A DNA stretch of 64,000 bases from Gloeocapsopsis crepidinum LEGE 06123 (GTDB lineage: Bacteria; Cyanobacteriota; Cyanobacteriia; Cyanobacteriales; Chroococcidiopsidaceae). Below, in pieces: positions 26,918-35,782 of this stretch. The notes beneath the pieces were generated by a model. It worked only from the letters and a program-made list of their open reading frames with translations, did no database searches and was not told the origin of the DNA. The stretch lies in the NCBI RefSeq assembly GCF_015207655.1, contig NZ_JADEWN010000021.1, forward strand, positions 1 through 64,000, in the 5' to 3' direction. The translations under genes and the position numbers were made by a program. How positions within the stretch are numbered: position 1 is the stretch's first letter; each line of letters opens with the position of its first letter.

Positions 26918-28357
26918 CTATTCAACAGGTTCTTCAGCTGGTTGTTGTAACAATGATTGCGGCACCAACTCAGACATCAATTCGGGTAACAGGCTTTGTC
27001 CAAGATTGGTGGGGGTAGTGTCAGTATCAATCTCCGTAGCAGGTTCGCTGGGCTGAGTTGCATCTGTGGCAGGAAGCCAGCTCAAAAATGGTAGTGGTAA
27101 CAATGTGCTGACATTAGCAATGACAACCAGTATCCAGAGATTACTAAAGTTTGTCTGTGTAATTCCCATCAAATGCATCAGCAATGCGCCGAATTGATAG
27201 GAAAGCAGTCCTCCTAAGTTAGAAATGGACATCAATAAAGCGAATAACGTTGCTTCCACTCCTGGGGGGCACAGACGGGCTGCCAAGACGAGAACTGGCA
27301 TATAAGCAATCTGTCCCATTACTGTGAGAATTAGATTGTCGCCAATACTAAACCAATGGTCATCGATACCTAAAGCGCGGTTAGTATGCGTGACTAACAG
27401 CAGCATACTCATCCCTAGTACTGCTGAAAGTAGGGTACTCCAACCAAAAATGACGCGAAACGGGACATTTTTTAAAAAGCGATGAAATAACCACACTCCA
27501 ACAAGCGAGGCGATACTTGTTACTAAGCGGACTCTTCCTAAAAACTCTGGTTCAAATCCCAATTCGTTGGTGGTGAAGAAGAAGAAGGCTGCATCAGCTG
27601 TAGGAGTTGCTTGCCAAATGAACACAAATGCAGCAGGAAGCCAAATTGCTTTTTGAGTAATTGCTTTGCGTAATTCCTCAAACTGATGCTTGACAGTTGA
27701 CAAATCAGGTTTCTCTGTGATTGGAGACTCCGCAATTAACCAAGCCACTCCAGAGACAATTAACGGAAAAGAAGCGGTAATCCAAAAAATTGTGCGAGTG
27801 GAAAAGTGTTCCAGTAGCAATCCACTAAAATAGGCGGTGATCAAGCCACCAAAAGCTGAAGTACCCCAACACAAAGATTGTAACGACCCGACTTCTCCCT
27901 GTGATTCGGCACGCGCGCGTTCTACTACAAGTGAGTCAACAATCACATCACCGATTGCAACCGACAAGGAGCCAAGTGCGAGTGCCAAGGTGGCGGCAGT
28001 GGAAGTTTGGACAATTGTTGCCAAACCTGCCCAGGAAAGCGCTCCTAAGATGCCAGACAAGATCAAATAGGGACGCCGACGGTAGCCAAGAATAGGCAAT
28101 CCATCTGAGATAAAGCCAAATAATGGCTTAACAATCCAAGGCAACGCCACAATACCAAACAGCGCTGACACTTCAGCTGGGCTTAAACCTAACTCATCTT
28201 TAAGGAAAAAGCTTACCGCCAGCCGCGCCAATCCCAAGATACCTTGCACAAAGTAAACAACTAATATGCCCAGTAACTCTGGAGTTGGTTCGTGACCAAA
28301 AAATAGTGTTTTTGTCAAGGAGTTTTTCAAACTCGTACCACTTAGAGAAATAAACAT
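26918..28357 (-). CDS. Folate-biopterin transporter family (FBT/BT1) membrane protein
   Basis: This 479-residue protein has about 12 membrane helices and the signature of the cyanobacterial/plant FBT transporters: GLARLAVSFFLKDELGLSPA, WIVKPLFGFISDG (about 74-86), GYRRRPYLILSG (about 91-102) and DVIVDSLVVERAR (about 137-149). The C-terminal 60 residues are acidic, Pro/Thr-rich and probably cytosolic. Synechocystis and plant members move folates; the substrate here is inferred. It starts at 28357, 93 bases from the end of the hisB gene on the same strand. Confidence 0.88.
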   Translation of the reverse strand: MFISLSGTSLKNSLTKTLFFGHEPTPELLGILVVYFVQGILGLARLAVSFFLKDELGLSPAEVSALFGIVALPWIVKPLFGFISDGLPILGYRRRPYLILSGILGALSWAGLATIVQTSTAATLALALGSLSVAIGDVIVDSLVVERARAESQGEVGSLQSLCWGTSAFGGLITAYFSGLLLEHFSTRTIFWITASFPLIVSGVAWLIAESPITEKPDLSTVKHQFEELRKAITQKAIWLPAAFVFIWQATPTADAAFFFFTTNELGFEPEFLGRVRLVTSIASLVGVWLFHRFLKNVPFRVIFGWSTLLSAVLGMSMLLLVTHTNRALGIDDHWFSIGDNLILTVMGQIAYMPVLVLAARLCPPGVEATLFALLMSISNLGGLLSYQFGALLMHLMGITQTNFSNLWILVVIANVSTLLPLPFLSWLPATDATQPSEPATEIDTDTTPTNLGQSLLPELMSELVPQSLLQQPAEEPVE

Positions 28358-28450
28358 TGATAATTCTTAATAAATATCAATGCTTACTATAGTATCCATC
28401 TACCCTAGGATGTGTAACCCCTATGACGCCGATGTAAATGTCTACTGTGG

Positions 28451-29101
28451 TTACAAAACCCCCTTTGAACTGGGAATTGCACCCGCCCGTCGGAGATCGA
28501 CTTCCACAGCCATGCGCATGGCTCTAGCAAAGGCTTTAAAGGTCGCTTCGATGATGTGGTGTGAGTTAATGCCATCGAGTTGACGAATATGTAGTGTCAT
28601 TTGACTGTGGTTGACGATCGCCACAAAAAATTCCCGCACAAGTTGAGTATCGTATGTCCCAACACGCTGAGTCGGAATTTGTAAGCCGTAGCTAAGATGA
28701 GGACGTCCAGAGAAATCTAGCGCAACTTGTACTAAAGCTTCGTCTAGGGGTGCAAGAAAGTTGCCGAAACGGACTATACCCTTGCGATCGCCCAACGCTT
28801 TATGAAGCGCTTGCCCTAGAGTAATGCCAACATCTTCGTTAGTGTGGTGATCGTCAATTTCAATGTCGCCTGTTGCTTGGATGTCTAAGTCAATCAAACC
28901 ATGCGACGCGATTTGATGCAGCATATGATCGAGAAAAGGTATGCCTGTTGCTGCTATACACTTTCCTGTGCCATCGAGATTCAAATTAACTTGGACATTA
29001 GTTTCACCTGTAGTACGGTGAATTGAGGCAGTCCGAGCTACCGCGATCTGAGAAATTTCGCTGAGGGTGTCACCCTGACCTAGAGTACTGCTTACCTGCA
29101 T
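28451..29101 (-). CDS. hisB: Imidazoleglycerol-phosphate dehydratase
   Basis: This 216-residue monofunctional HisB catalyses the dehydration of imidazole glycerol phosphate in histidine synthesis. The two manganese-binding histidine motifs are present: [17 protein letters not shown] (near 83-99) and [17 protein letters not shown] (near 177-193), together with [14 protein letters not shown]. The first 20 residues are non-conserved, so an internal start is possible, but the ATG at 29101 is plausible. It lies 89 bases after fabI with a hairpin repeat in the gap. Confidence 0.96.
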   Translation of the reverse strand: MQVSSTLGQGDTLSEISQIAVARTASIHRTTGETNVQVNLNLDGTGKCIAATGIPFLDHMLHQIASHGLIDLDIQATGDIEIDDHHTNEDVGITLGQALHKALGDRKGIVRFGNFLAPLDEALVQVALDFSGRPHLSYGLQIPTQRVGTYDTQLVREFFVAIVNHSQMTLHIRQLDGINSHHIIEATFKAFARAMRMAVEVDLRRAGAIPSSKGVL

Positions 29102-29155
29102 GGAGTCAAAATTAACTACTAGAAAAATTCTATTACCATGCTACACATTGTGCTT

Positions 29156-29172
29156 GCAGGCGGGATGCCTGC
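29156..29172. repeat. Short GC-rich hairpin GCAGGC-n5-GCCTGC
   Basis: A six-base perfect stem with a five-base loop lies in the fabI-hisB gap. Such GCAGGCRGGATGCCTGC-like palindromes are frequent intergenic repeats in cyanobacteria. No T-run follows on either strand. Confidence 0.5.
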
Positions 29173-29190
29173 GTCTATAGCGTCAATTAA

Positions 29191-29967
29191 CTACATTCCC
29201 ATAATTTGATAGCCAGCATCGACATACAAAATTTGACCAGTAATACCGCTTGCGAGATCGCTACACAAAAAAGCTGCGGCATTACCAACTTCAGTTTGGG
29301 TAACAGTACGCCGCAAAGGAGCAACCTCTTCAACGTGATGAATCATATCCAAAATACCACCAACTGCTGAAGAGGCAAGCGTGCGGATTGGTCCTGCTGA
29401 AATAGCATTGACACGAACATTTTGCGAACCGAGTTCTGAGGCTAAATAGCGGACACTCATTTCTAATCCGGCTTTGGCAATTCCCATGACGTTATAGTTT
29501 GGTACAACGCGATCGCCACCTAAATATGTCAATGTCACAATACTTCCGCCTTCTGTCATCAAAGGTTTTGCGGCTCCACTTAACTGAATGAGGGAATAAG
29601 TGCTAATCTCTAGAGCCTTGGCAAAACCAGAGCGTGAGGTATGACTAAATTCACCACTTAAATCTTCTTTGTTAGCAAAAGCAAGACAATGAATTAGGAT
29701 ATCGAGTTTGCTCCATTTTTCTTGAATTGCGGCAAAGGTAGACTCAATTTGTGCCTCATTTTGAACATCACAGGGAACAAATAAACTGGGATTGAGTGGT
29801 TCTACAAGTTCTGCAACTTTTTTTTCCATCTTTCCCTTGTCATCAGGAAGGTAGCTTACCCCAATATTGGCTCCTGCTTTGTGTAGTTGTTGGGCAATTC
29901 CCCAGGCAATCGAGCGATTGTTAGCAATGCCAGTCACTAAGGCATTTTTTCCAGTTAAATCGAGCAT
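29191..29967 (-). CDS. fabI: Enoyl-[acyl-carrier-protein] reductase (NADH)
   Basis: From the ATG at 29967 (MLDLTGKNALVTGIANNRSI) the protein has 258 residues, the normal FabI length. It performs the last reduction of each fatty-acid elongation cycle. It has the FabI-type glycine motif GIANNRSIAWG, the HCLAFANKEDL block, the active-site Y-x6-K as YNVMGIAKAG, and the C-terminal YVDAGYQIMGM. A frame extension of six codons to a TTG at 29985 is not needed. fabI is followed by hisB on the same strand. Confidence 0.96.
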   Translation of the reverse strand: MLDLTGKNALVTGIANNRSIAWGIAQQLHKAGANIGVSYLPDDKGKMEKKVAELVEPLNPSLFVPCDVQNEAQIESTFAAIQEKWSKLDILIHCLAFANKEDLSGEFSHTSRSGFAKALEISTYSLIQLSGAAKPLMTEGGSIVTLTYLGGDRVVPNYNVMGIAKAGLEMSVRYLASELGSQNVRVNAISAGPIRTLASSAVGGILDMIHHVEEVAPLRRTVTQTEVGNAAAFLCSDLASGITGQILYVDAGYQIMGM

Positions 29968-30007
29968 GGTAGTTAACTTATGCAACCTTCTTGAGGATAC
30001 TGGAATT

Positions 30008-30178
30008 AGGGGCGAGGAGCGAGGGGCGAGGGGCGAGTTTTGAATGCGTGTTAGCGTAGCGGTGACTTAGCACGTTTTGGAAAGCGAAGAAAGGTGCCGG
30101 AGGCATTAGAACTTTCTCAACTCTCTTAAACTCATAACTCATATCTCAACACTTCACGACTCTCTCAGCTTTCTTATA
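30008..30178. repeat. Modular AT-rich repeat in the fabI-ntcA gap, reversed core
   Basis: It begins with purine-rich GAGGGGCGAGGGGCGAG, then the reverse complement of the core seen at 37.86-37.95 kb: GTTAGCGTAGCGGTGACTTA, then GCACGTTTTGGAAAGCGA and GGTGCCGGAGGCATTAG. It ends with CTCAACTCTCTTAAACTC and ACACTTCACGACTC. It separates fabI from the ntcA regulatory region. Confidence 0.75.
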
Positions 30179-30283
30179 AGGACTTGACAAGTTATGCTAG
30201 CTACTAGTGAGCAGACGAATACTAAGTAAATTTATATTAAAGTCTTGATTTAAGGGCAAGGAATTTGTAATTTTAAACTTTAT

Positions 30284-30297
30284 GTAAAGTAGAATAC
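30284..30297 (+). promoter_or_regulatory. Candidate NtcA-binding site upstream of ntcA
   Basis: GTAAAGTAGAATAC fits the NtcA consensus GTA-N8-TAC exactly and lies 102 bases before the ntcA start. Autoregulation of ntcA through such a site is established in several cyanobacteria. I could not define a convincing -10 box at the canonical distance, so this remains a candidate. Confidence 0.5.
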
Positions 30298-30399
30298 AAA
30301 ACCCCGAATGCAACTCGGCTTAAGTGATTTAAGGTCTAAAAGCTGGTGTGGAATGTTGAATTGGTGTAGGCTTTCGAGCATCGGTAAGGGCAAGGATAT

Positions 30400-31071
30400 A
30401 TGGTCGTGACGCAAGATAGACCGCTAGCAGCTGTATTTCGTCAGGTGGGAGCTGGTTCATTTCCACCAGTTGTAGAAACCTTTGAGAGAGGTAAAACTAT
30501 ATTTTTTCCTGGCGATCCAGCCGAAAGAGTGTACTTTCTCATCAAGGGTGCAGTGAAGCTTTCGCGGGTTTATGAGGCTGGAGAGGAAATCACTGTGGCG
30601 CTGCTTCGCGAAAACAGTGTTTTTGGGGTATTGTCACTGCTAACAGGAAACCGCTCGGATCGGTTTTATCATGCTGTGGCTTTTACACCTGTAGAGTTGT
30701 TATCAGCACCAATAGAGCAAGTAGAACAATCTTTAAAAGATAATCCTGAGTTATCTATGTTGATGCTGCGAGGCTTATCTTCGAGGATTTTACAGACAGA
30801 AATGATGATTGAAACTTTAGCGCACCGCGATATGGGATCTCGGTTGGTCAGCTTTTTACTCATTTTGTGTCGTGACTTTGGTGTTCCTAATGCAGATGGC
30901 ATCACAATTGACTTGAAGTTGTCGCATCAGGCGATCGCAGAAGCCATCGGTTCGACTCGCGTAACTGTTACAAGATTACTAGGAGACTTGCGTCAAGAGA
31001 ATATGATTTCAATTCACAAGAAAAAAATTACAGTGCACAATCCAGTGGCGTTGAGTCAACAGTTTAGTTGA
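30400..31071 (+). CDS. ntcA: Global nitrogen regulator NtcA
   Basis: This 223-residue CRP/FNR-family factor is nearly identical in outline to known NtcA proteins. It has an effector-binding beta-roll ([20 protein letters not shown], then [20 protein letters not shown]). The long dimerisation helix is [20 protein letters not shown]. The C-terminal helix-turn-helix is [20 protein letters not shown]. It senses 2-oxoglutarate with PipX and activates nitrogen-assimilation genes through GTA-N8-TAC sites. The ATG at 30400 gives the standard length. An exact site of that type lies 102 bases upstream. Confidence 0.98.
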   Translation: MVVTQDRPLAAVFRQVGAGSFPPVVETFERGKTIFFPGDPAERVYFLIKGAVKLSRVYEAGEEITVALLRENSVFGVLSLLTGNRSDRFYHAVAFTPVELLSAPIEQVEQSLKDNPELSMLMLRGLSSRILQTEMMIETLAHRDMGSRLVSFLLILCRDFGVPNADGITIDLKLSHQAIAEAIGSTRVTVTRLLGDLRQENMISIHKKKITVHNPVALSQQFS

Positions 31072-31239
31072 GCAGGTGGGATGATAATAAGTGGCTAGTG
31101 TTAAGAGTGGCTAATAACTAGTACCTAATCACTAGTTCTTCCCCTGCACGTTTGATTCCCATCTCTAAAATTCTTTGCTGACATTAACTTTCTCCTAAAA
31201 GGTAGTAGGCTGTATCTGGAGGGGTATGAAAAGCTAAAA

Positions 31240-32709
31240 ATGACCACCGGATACATCTTAATTGCATCAATTTTAATTTTAGGAGGCGTAATTGCAACGG
31301 TGGGCGATCGCCTAGGTACGCGAGTTGGTAAAGCGCGTTTAAGCTTATTCAATCTTCGCCCCCGCAACACTGCTGTAGTCATCACCATTTTGACTGGAAG
31401 TATTATTTCTGCTTCTACTTTGGCAATTTTATTTGCTGCAGATGAACGTTTGCGTACTGGAGTCTTTGAACTTGAAGAAATTCAAAGTGAACTGCGAGAT
31501 AGACGCCAACAGTTAGAAACAACACGTCAACAACTTGAAGCAACAACTGAAGAAAAAACACAAGTTCAACAAGAATTAGTCCAAGCAAGAGCAGAACAAA
31601 AAGCAGAACAACGAGAAGCCCAGAGAAGAGAAGCAGAAGCACAGCAACGTTTAGAAACAATCAATGAATCATTACAAGCAGCGCGAACACAGCAAGCACA
31701 GACACAAACACAACTGAATCGCACACAAGCACGACAAGCACAGACGCAAGCACAACTGAATCAAACACAAGAACAACTAACTCAGGTTTCTACTCAGTTT
31801 CAACAAGCACAAACAAGGCTGAGAACTGTTTCTCAACGAGCCAAAGAATTGCGTGCAGAAATTCAACAAGTACAAACAGAATTACAGCAGTTAACCGAAC
31901 AGCGAGATCAGCTAAGAGCGCAAATCACTAAGCGGGATCAAGAAATTGCTAAGTTAGATGAAAGTATTACACAACGGGATCAAGTTATTGCACAACGAGA
32001 AAGTCGTCTCAAACAATTAGAAACTCAGCAAAACTATCTAGAACAAGAAGCACAAAACTTAGAAAGAAATTTACAAGTATTGCGACGTGGAAATGTTGCT
32101 TTATTCCGAGGACAAGTTTTATCTGGTGGCGTGGTGCGAATTGTCGATCCTAAAGCTGCTCGTCAAGCAGTCGATCAACTGCTTGTAGAAGCAAATAAAA
32201 CTGCGGTGAGATTCACTCAGCCAGGCATCGAGCAAAATGAGCAAATAGTAAACATCTCTTCTGCACAAGTCGATCAATTGATTAAGCAGATTGATGATGG
32301 TCATGACTATGTTATTCGGATCGTGTCAGCAGGCAACTATGTCTTAGGAGAAAGATCAGTTCAAGTTATTGCAGATGCGGCACAAAACCAAGTTGTTTTT
32401 CGCCCTGGTGATGTCTTAGCTGCTATTTCTGCGAATCCTACTACTATGTCGGACACAGAATTGAGGCAAAGGGTAGAACTTCTATTAGGAGCTTCTAATT
32501 TTCGGGCACAACGAGCAGGTATTTTAGGCGATACAATCCAAATAGGAGACAATCGTATTGAAACACTGATTGGTTTTATCGAACAGTTGAAGCAATACAA
32601 TCAACCAGTAGAAATTCAAGCAGTAGCCGCAGAAGTCACTTACACGTCGGGACCTTTGAAGGTGGAATTATTAGCAATGCAAAATGGGCAAGTTGTGTTT
32701 CGTACTTAG
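31240..32709 (+). CDS. DUF3084 protein: two membrane helices plus long coiled coil
   Basis: This 489-residue protein starts MTTGYILIASILILGGVIAT, a first membrane helix (4-21), followed by the conserved GDRLGTRVGKARLSLFNLRP. A second helix is at 46-66. A long coiled coil (about 75-285) is rich in Gln, Glu and Arg, with QTQAQLNQTQEQLTQ-like repeats. The C-terminal domain (290-489) carries LFRGQVLSGGVVR and ends AMQNGQVVFRT. The function of DUF3084 is unknown. The coiled coil probably faces the cytoplasm. A YqgF-like nuclease gene lies 229 bases downstream, a common neighbour in cyanobacteria. Confidence 0.85.
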   Translation: MTTGYILIASILILGGVIATVGDRLGTRVGKARLSLFNLRPRNTAVVITILTGSIISASTLAILFAADERLRTGVFELEEIQSELRDRRQQLETTRQQLEATTEEKTQVQQELVQARAEQKAEQREAQRREAEAQQRLETINESLQAARTQQAQTQTQLNRTQARQAQTQAQLNQTQEQLTQVSTQFQQAQTRLRTVSQRAKELRAEIQQVQTELQQLTEQRDQLRAQITKRDQEIAKLDESITQRDQVIAQRESRLKQLETQQNYLEQEAQNLERNLQVLRRGNVALFRGQVLSGGVVRIVDPKAARQAVDQLLVEANKTAVRFTQPGIEQNEQIVNISSAQVDQLIKQIDDGHDYVIRIVSAGNYVLGERSVQVIADAAQNQVVFRPGDVLAAISANPTTMSDTELRQRVELLLGASNFRAQRAGILGDTIQIGDNRIETLIGFIEQLKQYNQPVEIQAVAAEVTYTSGPLKVELLAMQNGQVVFRT

Positions 32710-32938
32710 TACTTAATTGAAGGGATTGGGGAGCGGGAAATTGGGGGTCAGAGAATCGCCACTGTCTTAATTGCTTCACGCTTCGCACCTAGAAATAAAT
32801 TGTTCGTTGCTTATTAACTAAAGTTAGGAGCATCAGACCTTTTTGAGGACAGGATTTTTGGTTCCCCTGACCTCGGATCTCTGACTCCCGAACTCTTATG
32901 AAAAAGTGCTTTCTTGAATTGATTTGCAAGGTTTGTCA

Positions 32939-33349
32939 ATGCAGCCAACAATTTTGGGGTTTGATCCAGGACGAGATAAGTGTGGAATAGCAGTGATGGG
33001 GCTAGATCGAACACTGTATTGTCACCAAGTTGTCTTGGCAACAGAGGCGATCGCTGCTATCGAACAACTCCGCCAACAATTCCCTATTTCTCTGATTGTC
33101 ATTGGAGATCAAACAACTGCCAAAAACTGGAAGCAAAAATTAGTAACAAAACTATCTGAACCGCCATCGATTGTAATGGTTGATGAAAGATATACGAGTT
33201 TGGAAGCACGCGATCGCTACTGGCAAATGTTTCCCCCTCAAGGACTGCAACAACTATTACCGCGCGGTTTACGCCAACCACCAAAACCAATTGATGATAT
33301 TGTTGCCATTCTGTTAATTGAACGATATCTCAGTCGGCTAGCACAGTAA
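32939..33349 (+). CDS. YqgF/RuvC-like RNase H-fold protein
   Basis: From the ATG at 32939 (MQPTILGFDPGRDKCGIAVM) the protein has 136 residues. GFDPGRDKCGIAV carries the first catalytic aspartate of the RNase H/RuvC fold. VMVDERYTSLEARDRYW and PIDDIVAILLIERYL carry the later acidic residues. Such proteins are annotated as resolvase-like or pre-16S rRNA nuclease YqgF-like; true YqgF may be encoded elsewhere. I choose the ATG over the TTG at 32924. It follows the DUF3084 gene. Confidence 0.75.
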   Translation: MQPTILGFDPGRDKCGIAVMGLDRTLYCHQVVLATEAIAAIEQLRQQFPISLIVIGDQTTAKNWKQKLVTKLSEPPSIVMVDERYTSLEARDRYWQMFPPQGLQQLLPRGLRQPPKPIDDIVAILLIERYLSRLAQ

Positions 33350-33478
33350 GAGTCGTGAAGTGTTGAGTTATGAGTTCAAGAGAGTTATGAGTGCTGAGTA
33401 GTGAAGTGTTGAGTTTAAGAGAGTTCTTCTAATTCAAAATTCAAAACTCAAAACTAATCACTAGCCACTAGTCACCCT
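33350..33478. repeat. Modular AT-rich intergenic repeat between convergent genes
   Basis: Units GAGTCGTGAAGTGTTGAGTT, GAGTTATGAG and AGAGAGTTC are followed by AATTCAAAATTCAAAACTC and AATCACTAGCCACTAGTCAC. The left and right arms are roughly complementary, which fits a large imperfect hairpin between two convergent stop codons. Confidence 0.75.
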
Positions 33479-33480
33479 TC

Positions 33481-33744
33481 CTAAAGTTCTGCACGGATAG
33501 TAAAGGCGTAGTCTCCTCCTGGTTCGAGTTGATAATCTTTCTGTTCTAAAAAGCGTCCTAGCGGTTCTTTGATGAGAGCACGACCTTGAGAAGGTTTGAC
33601 AGACAGTTCACCACGCCGAAAACACCATTGAAACTGCCATTCAAAATCTCCAGCTCTTACTTCTCCTTCTAACAAGCCATGCTGCCAGGACTGTCGCGTA
33701 ATCCTAACATGGGCAGTGGTTTCAGGTAAACGCTTACGACTCAC
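33481..33744 (-). CDS. DUF3146 family protein, GTG start
   Basis: The conserved part is 87 residues. It starts VSRKRLPETTAHVRITRQSW (the first codon is GTG), then GEVRAGDFEWQFQWCFRRGE, GRALIKEPLGRFL and the end EPGGDYAFTIRAEL. That is the usual DUF3146 length and content in cyanobacteria. The open frame runs a further 91 codons upstream to 34017, but that part has no family resemblance. A purine-rich AGAAGGA lies just before the GTG, although close to it. The function of DUF3146 is unknown. Confidence 0.75.
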   Translation of the reverse strand: MSRKRLPETTAHVRITRQSWQHGLLEGEVRAGDFEWQFQWCFRRGELSVKPSQGRALIKEPLGRFLEQKDYQLEPGGDYAFTIRAEL

Positions 33745-34101
33745 AATCCTTCTTTTCCCAATCTCGACAGCTTGAATCAGATAATTAACTTTCCATTGTG
33801 ACCAGAGACTACTACTCAAAACAAAAGTACAAAGACATAAATTTGCATTTCTGACAATGTAGATTGTTTCAGATGTCAATAGCTTTTGGTGAGAGAACCG
33901 AACACCTTTTGTCCTTAAAACATGATTAGGATCGAGATGATGCGATCGCCTATCTAAATTTATATAGCAATGATTAATATCATTACTCCAACTACGGTCA
34001 AGGTAATGCCTAGCCACTGTTTTAACCCTGAACCCTGAACCCTGCTATGTGTCATCTCGTAAGCACCGCCAATTCAATGCTAATACCAGGAGGTAAGACA
34101 A
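33745..34101. other. 357-base gap upstream of the GTPase gene
   Basis: It holds the open but unconserved extension of the DUF3146 frame, one HIP1-like GCGATCGC, and a triplicated AACCCTGAACCCTG stretch near 34022-34043. The last bases contain a strong AGGAGG ribosome site (34088-34093) for the GTPase. No RNA gene seen. Confidence 0.5.
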
Positions 34102-35643
34102 TTGACTTTTGCATTGCCTGACCCAAGTTCTGATCAAAACAAGTTCCCTTCAAATATAGAGCAGCGATCGCAGCGCGATCAAATGCCATCAGAATCTTTT
34201 GGAGAAAGTAATTCTTCTCTATTGGATGCTTGGGATGATGCAGATTTAGATCAGGCAATTTCGAGTGTTGCTGAGATTCAAGCAGAGTTGAACTATCAAC
34301 AAGCAAAAGATACTTTGCACAATTTAGTCACTAAACTCGATTTGACCTCTCAAGAACGTCGTGGTTTAGAAGCGGAGATTCAACAACTAGAAACGATGCT
34401 TGGCAACTTAGAGCGTCGAGTGTTACAAATTGCTGCCTTTGGTATGGTAGGTCGTGGGAAGTCCTCTTTACTCAATGCTTTAGTAGGACAACAAGTATTT
34501 GAAACTGGTCCACTGCACGGCGTAACACGCACTGCATCGCGGGTAGCTTGGAGCGTTAGTGAACAAAGTATCAATGGCGATCGCTATCAAAAAGCAACGC
34601 TTACGGGTGCGGGGGCTTCTCAAATTGAACTAATTGATACTCCAGGTTTAGATGAGGTTGATGGTGAAACTCGTGCTGAGTTAGCAAGAAAAATTGCTGC
34701 ACAAGCTGATTTAATTTTATTTGCTGTTGCTGGAGACATAACTCAGGTAGAACATGAGGCTTTGTCGCAACTACGGGAAGCTGGTAAGCCAATTTTGCTT
34801 GTCTTCAACAAAATAGATCAATATCCTCAAGCAGATCGCATGGCGATTTATCACAAAATTCGTGACGATCGCGTGCGCAAGTTGCTCTCACCGGATGAAA
34901 TTGTGATGGCGGCGGCTTCTCCGTTGGTAAGGACAGCGGTGCAACGCGCTGATGGAACGCGCGGCGTGCAGTTACGTACAAGCACCCCCCAAGTTGAGGA
35001 ACTCAAGCTGAAAATCTTAGAAATTATGCATCGAGAAGGTAAAGCTTTAGTCGCACTCAACAGTATGCTTTATGCCGACAATATTAACGAGCAACTCGTC
35101 CAGCGCAAGCTCGAAGAGCGCGATCGCAGTGCAAACGAACTCATTTGGCGGGCAGTGATGACTAAAGCAACAGCGATCGCCCTCAATCCACTCACAGTTG
35201 TTGACCTTGTTAGTGGTGCAGTTATAGACATTGCTTTAATTTTGAGTTTATCTAAACTTTATGATATTCCCATGACTCAAACTGGTGCTGCTGGGCTGTT
35301 ACAAAAAATCGCCATCAGTATGGGTGGAATTAGTATTAGTGAACTCTTGGCAAACTTAGGACTCAGTTCGCTGAAATCTTTACTTGGTTTATCTGCGAGT
35401 GCAACTGGTGGTCTTGCTTTAGGTCCTTATGTTTCTGTGGCGCTCACGCAAGCAGGAGTTGCTGGGGTATCTTCTTATGGAATTGGACAAGTTACCAAGA
35501 CTTACTTAGCTAACGGCGCGACTTGGGGTCCGGAAGGTCCTAAAGCAGTTGTCCAAAGCATCTTGGCTTCACTGGATGAAACCTCCATTATCAGTCGCAT
35601 CAAAGATGAACTGCGTAGTAAGTTAGGGGCGAGGGGTGAGTGA
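34102..35643 (+). CDS. Membrane-associated Era/dynamin-like GTPase with DUF697-type C-terminus
   Basis: This 513-residue protein uses a TTG start, supported by AGGAGG eight bases upstream. After a variable N-terminus and a helical segment (about 60-110), the G domain shows GMVGRGKSSL (G1), THGVTRT-like switch residues GVTRTAS (G2), IDTPGLDEVDG (G3) and NKIDQY (G4). The C-terminal half (about 340-490) has hydrophobic helices such as VVDLVSGAVIDIALILSL and GGLALGPYVSVALTQAGVAG, as in DUF697 proteins. The family is common in cyanobacteria, with no settled role; membrane remodelling or ribosome-linked work are guesses. Confidence 0.82.
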   Translation: MTFALPDPSSDQNKFPSNIEQRSQRDQMPSESFGESNSSLLDAWDDADLDQAISSVAEIQAELNYQQAKDTLHNLVTKLDLTSQERRGLEAEIQQLETMLGNLERRVLQIAAFGMVGRGKSSLLNALVGQQVFETGPLHGVTRTASRVAWSVSEQSINGDRYQKATLTGAGASQIELIDTPGLDEVDGETRAELARKIAAQADLILFAVAGDITQVEHEALSQLREAGKPILLVFNKIDQYPQADRMAIYHKIRDDRVRKLLSPDEIVMAAASPLVRTAVQRADGTRGVQLRTSTPQVEELKLKILEIMHREGKALVALNSMLYADNINEQLVQRKLEERDRSANELIWRAVMTKATAIALNPLTVVDLVSGAVIDIALILSLSKLYDIPMTQTGAAGLLQKIAISMGGISISELLANLGLSSLKSLLGLSASATGGLALGPYVSVALTQAGVAGVSSYGIGQVTKTYLANGATWGPEGPKAVVQSILASLDETSIISRIKDELRSKLGARGE

Positions 35644-35768
35644 TTAGTTTTGAGTTTTGAATTTTGAATTAAAAGAGTTTTGAATGCGTGAGTTTTGAAT
35701 TAAAGATTTTTCTCAACTCTCTTAAACTTATAACTCAACACTTCACGACTCAAAACTTCTAGTCTCCC
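35626..35768. repeat. Modular AT-rich intergenic repeat with long inverted arms
   Basis: It opens with AGGGGCGAGGGGTGAGTGA overlapping the GTPase stop, then AGTTTTGAGTTTTGAATTTT and GAGTTTTGAATGCGTG. It closes with CTCAACTCTCTTAAAC and AACACTTCACGACTCAAAAC. The two halves are roughly reverse complements, so a large hairpin between convergent genes is likely. Confidence 0.75.
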
Positions 35769-35782
35769 CCTACTCTTTTCTA

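Noticed and set aside
33745-34017. N-terminal extension of the DUF3146 frame
   Set aside because: The extra 91 codons share nothing with DUF3146 proteins, which are normally about 85 residues; a GTG start at 33744 gives the normal length.
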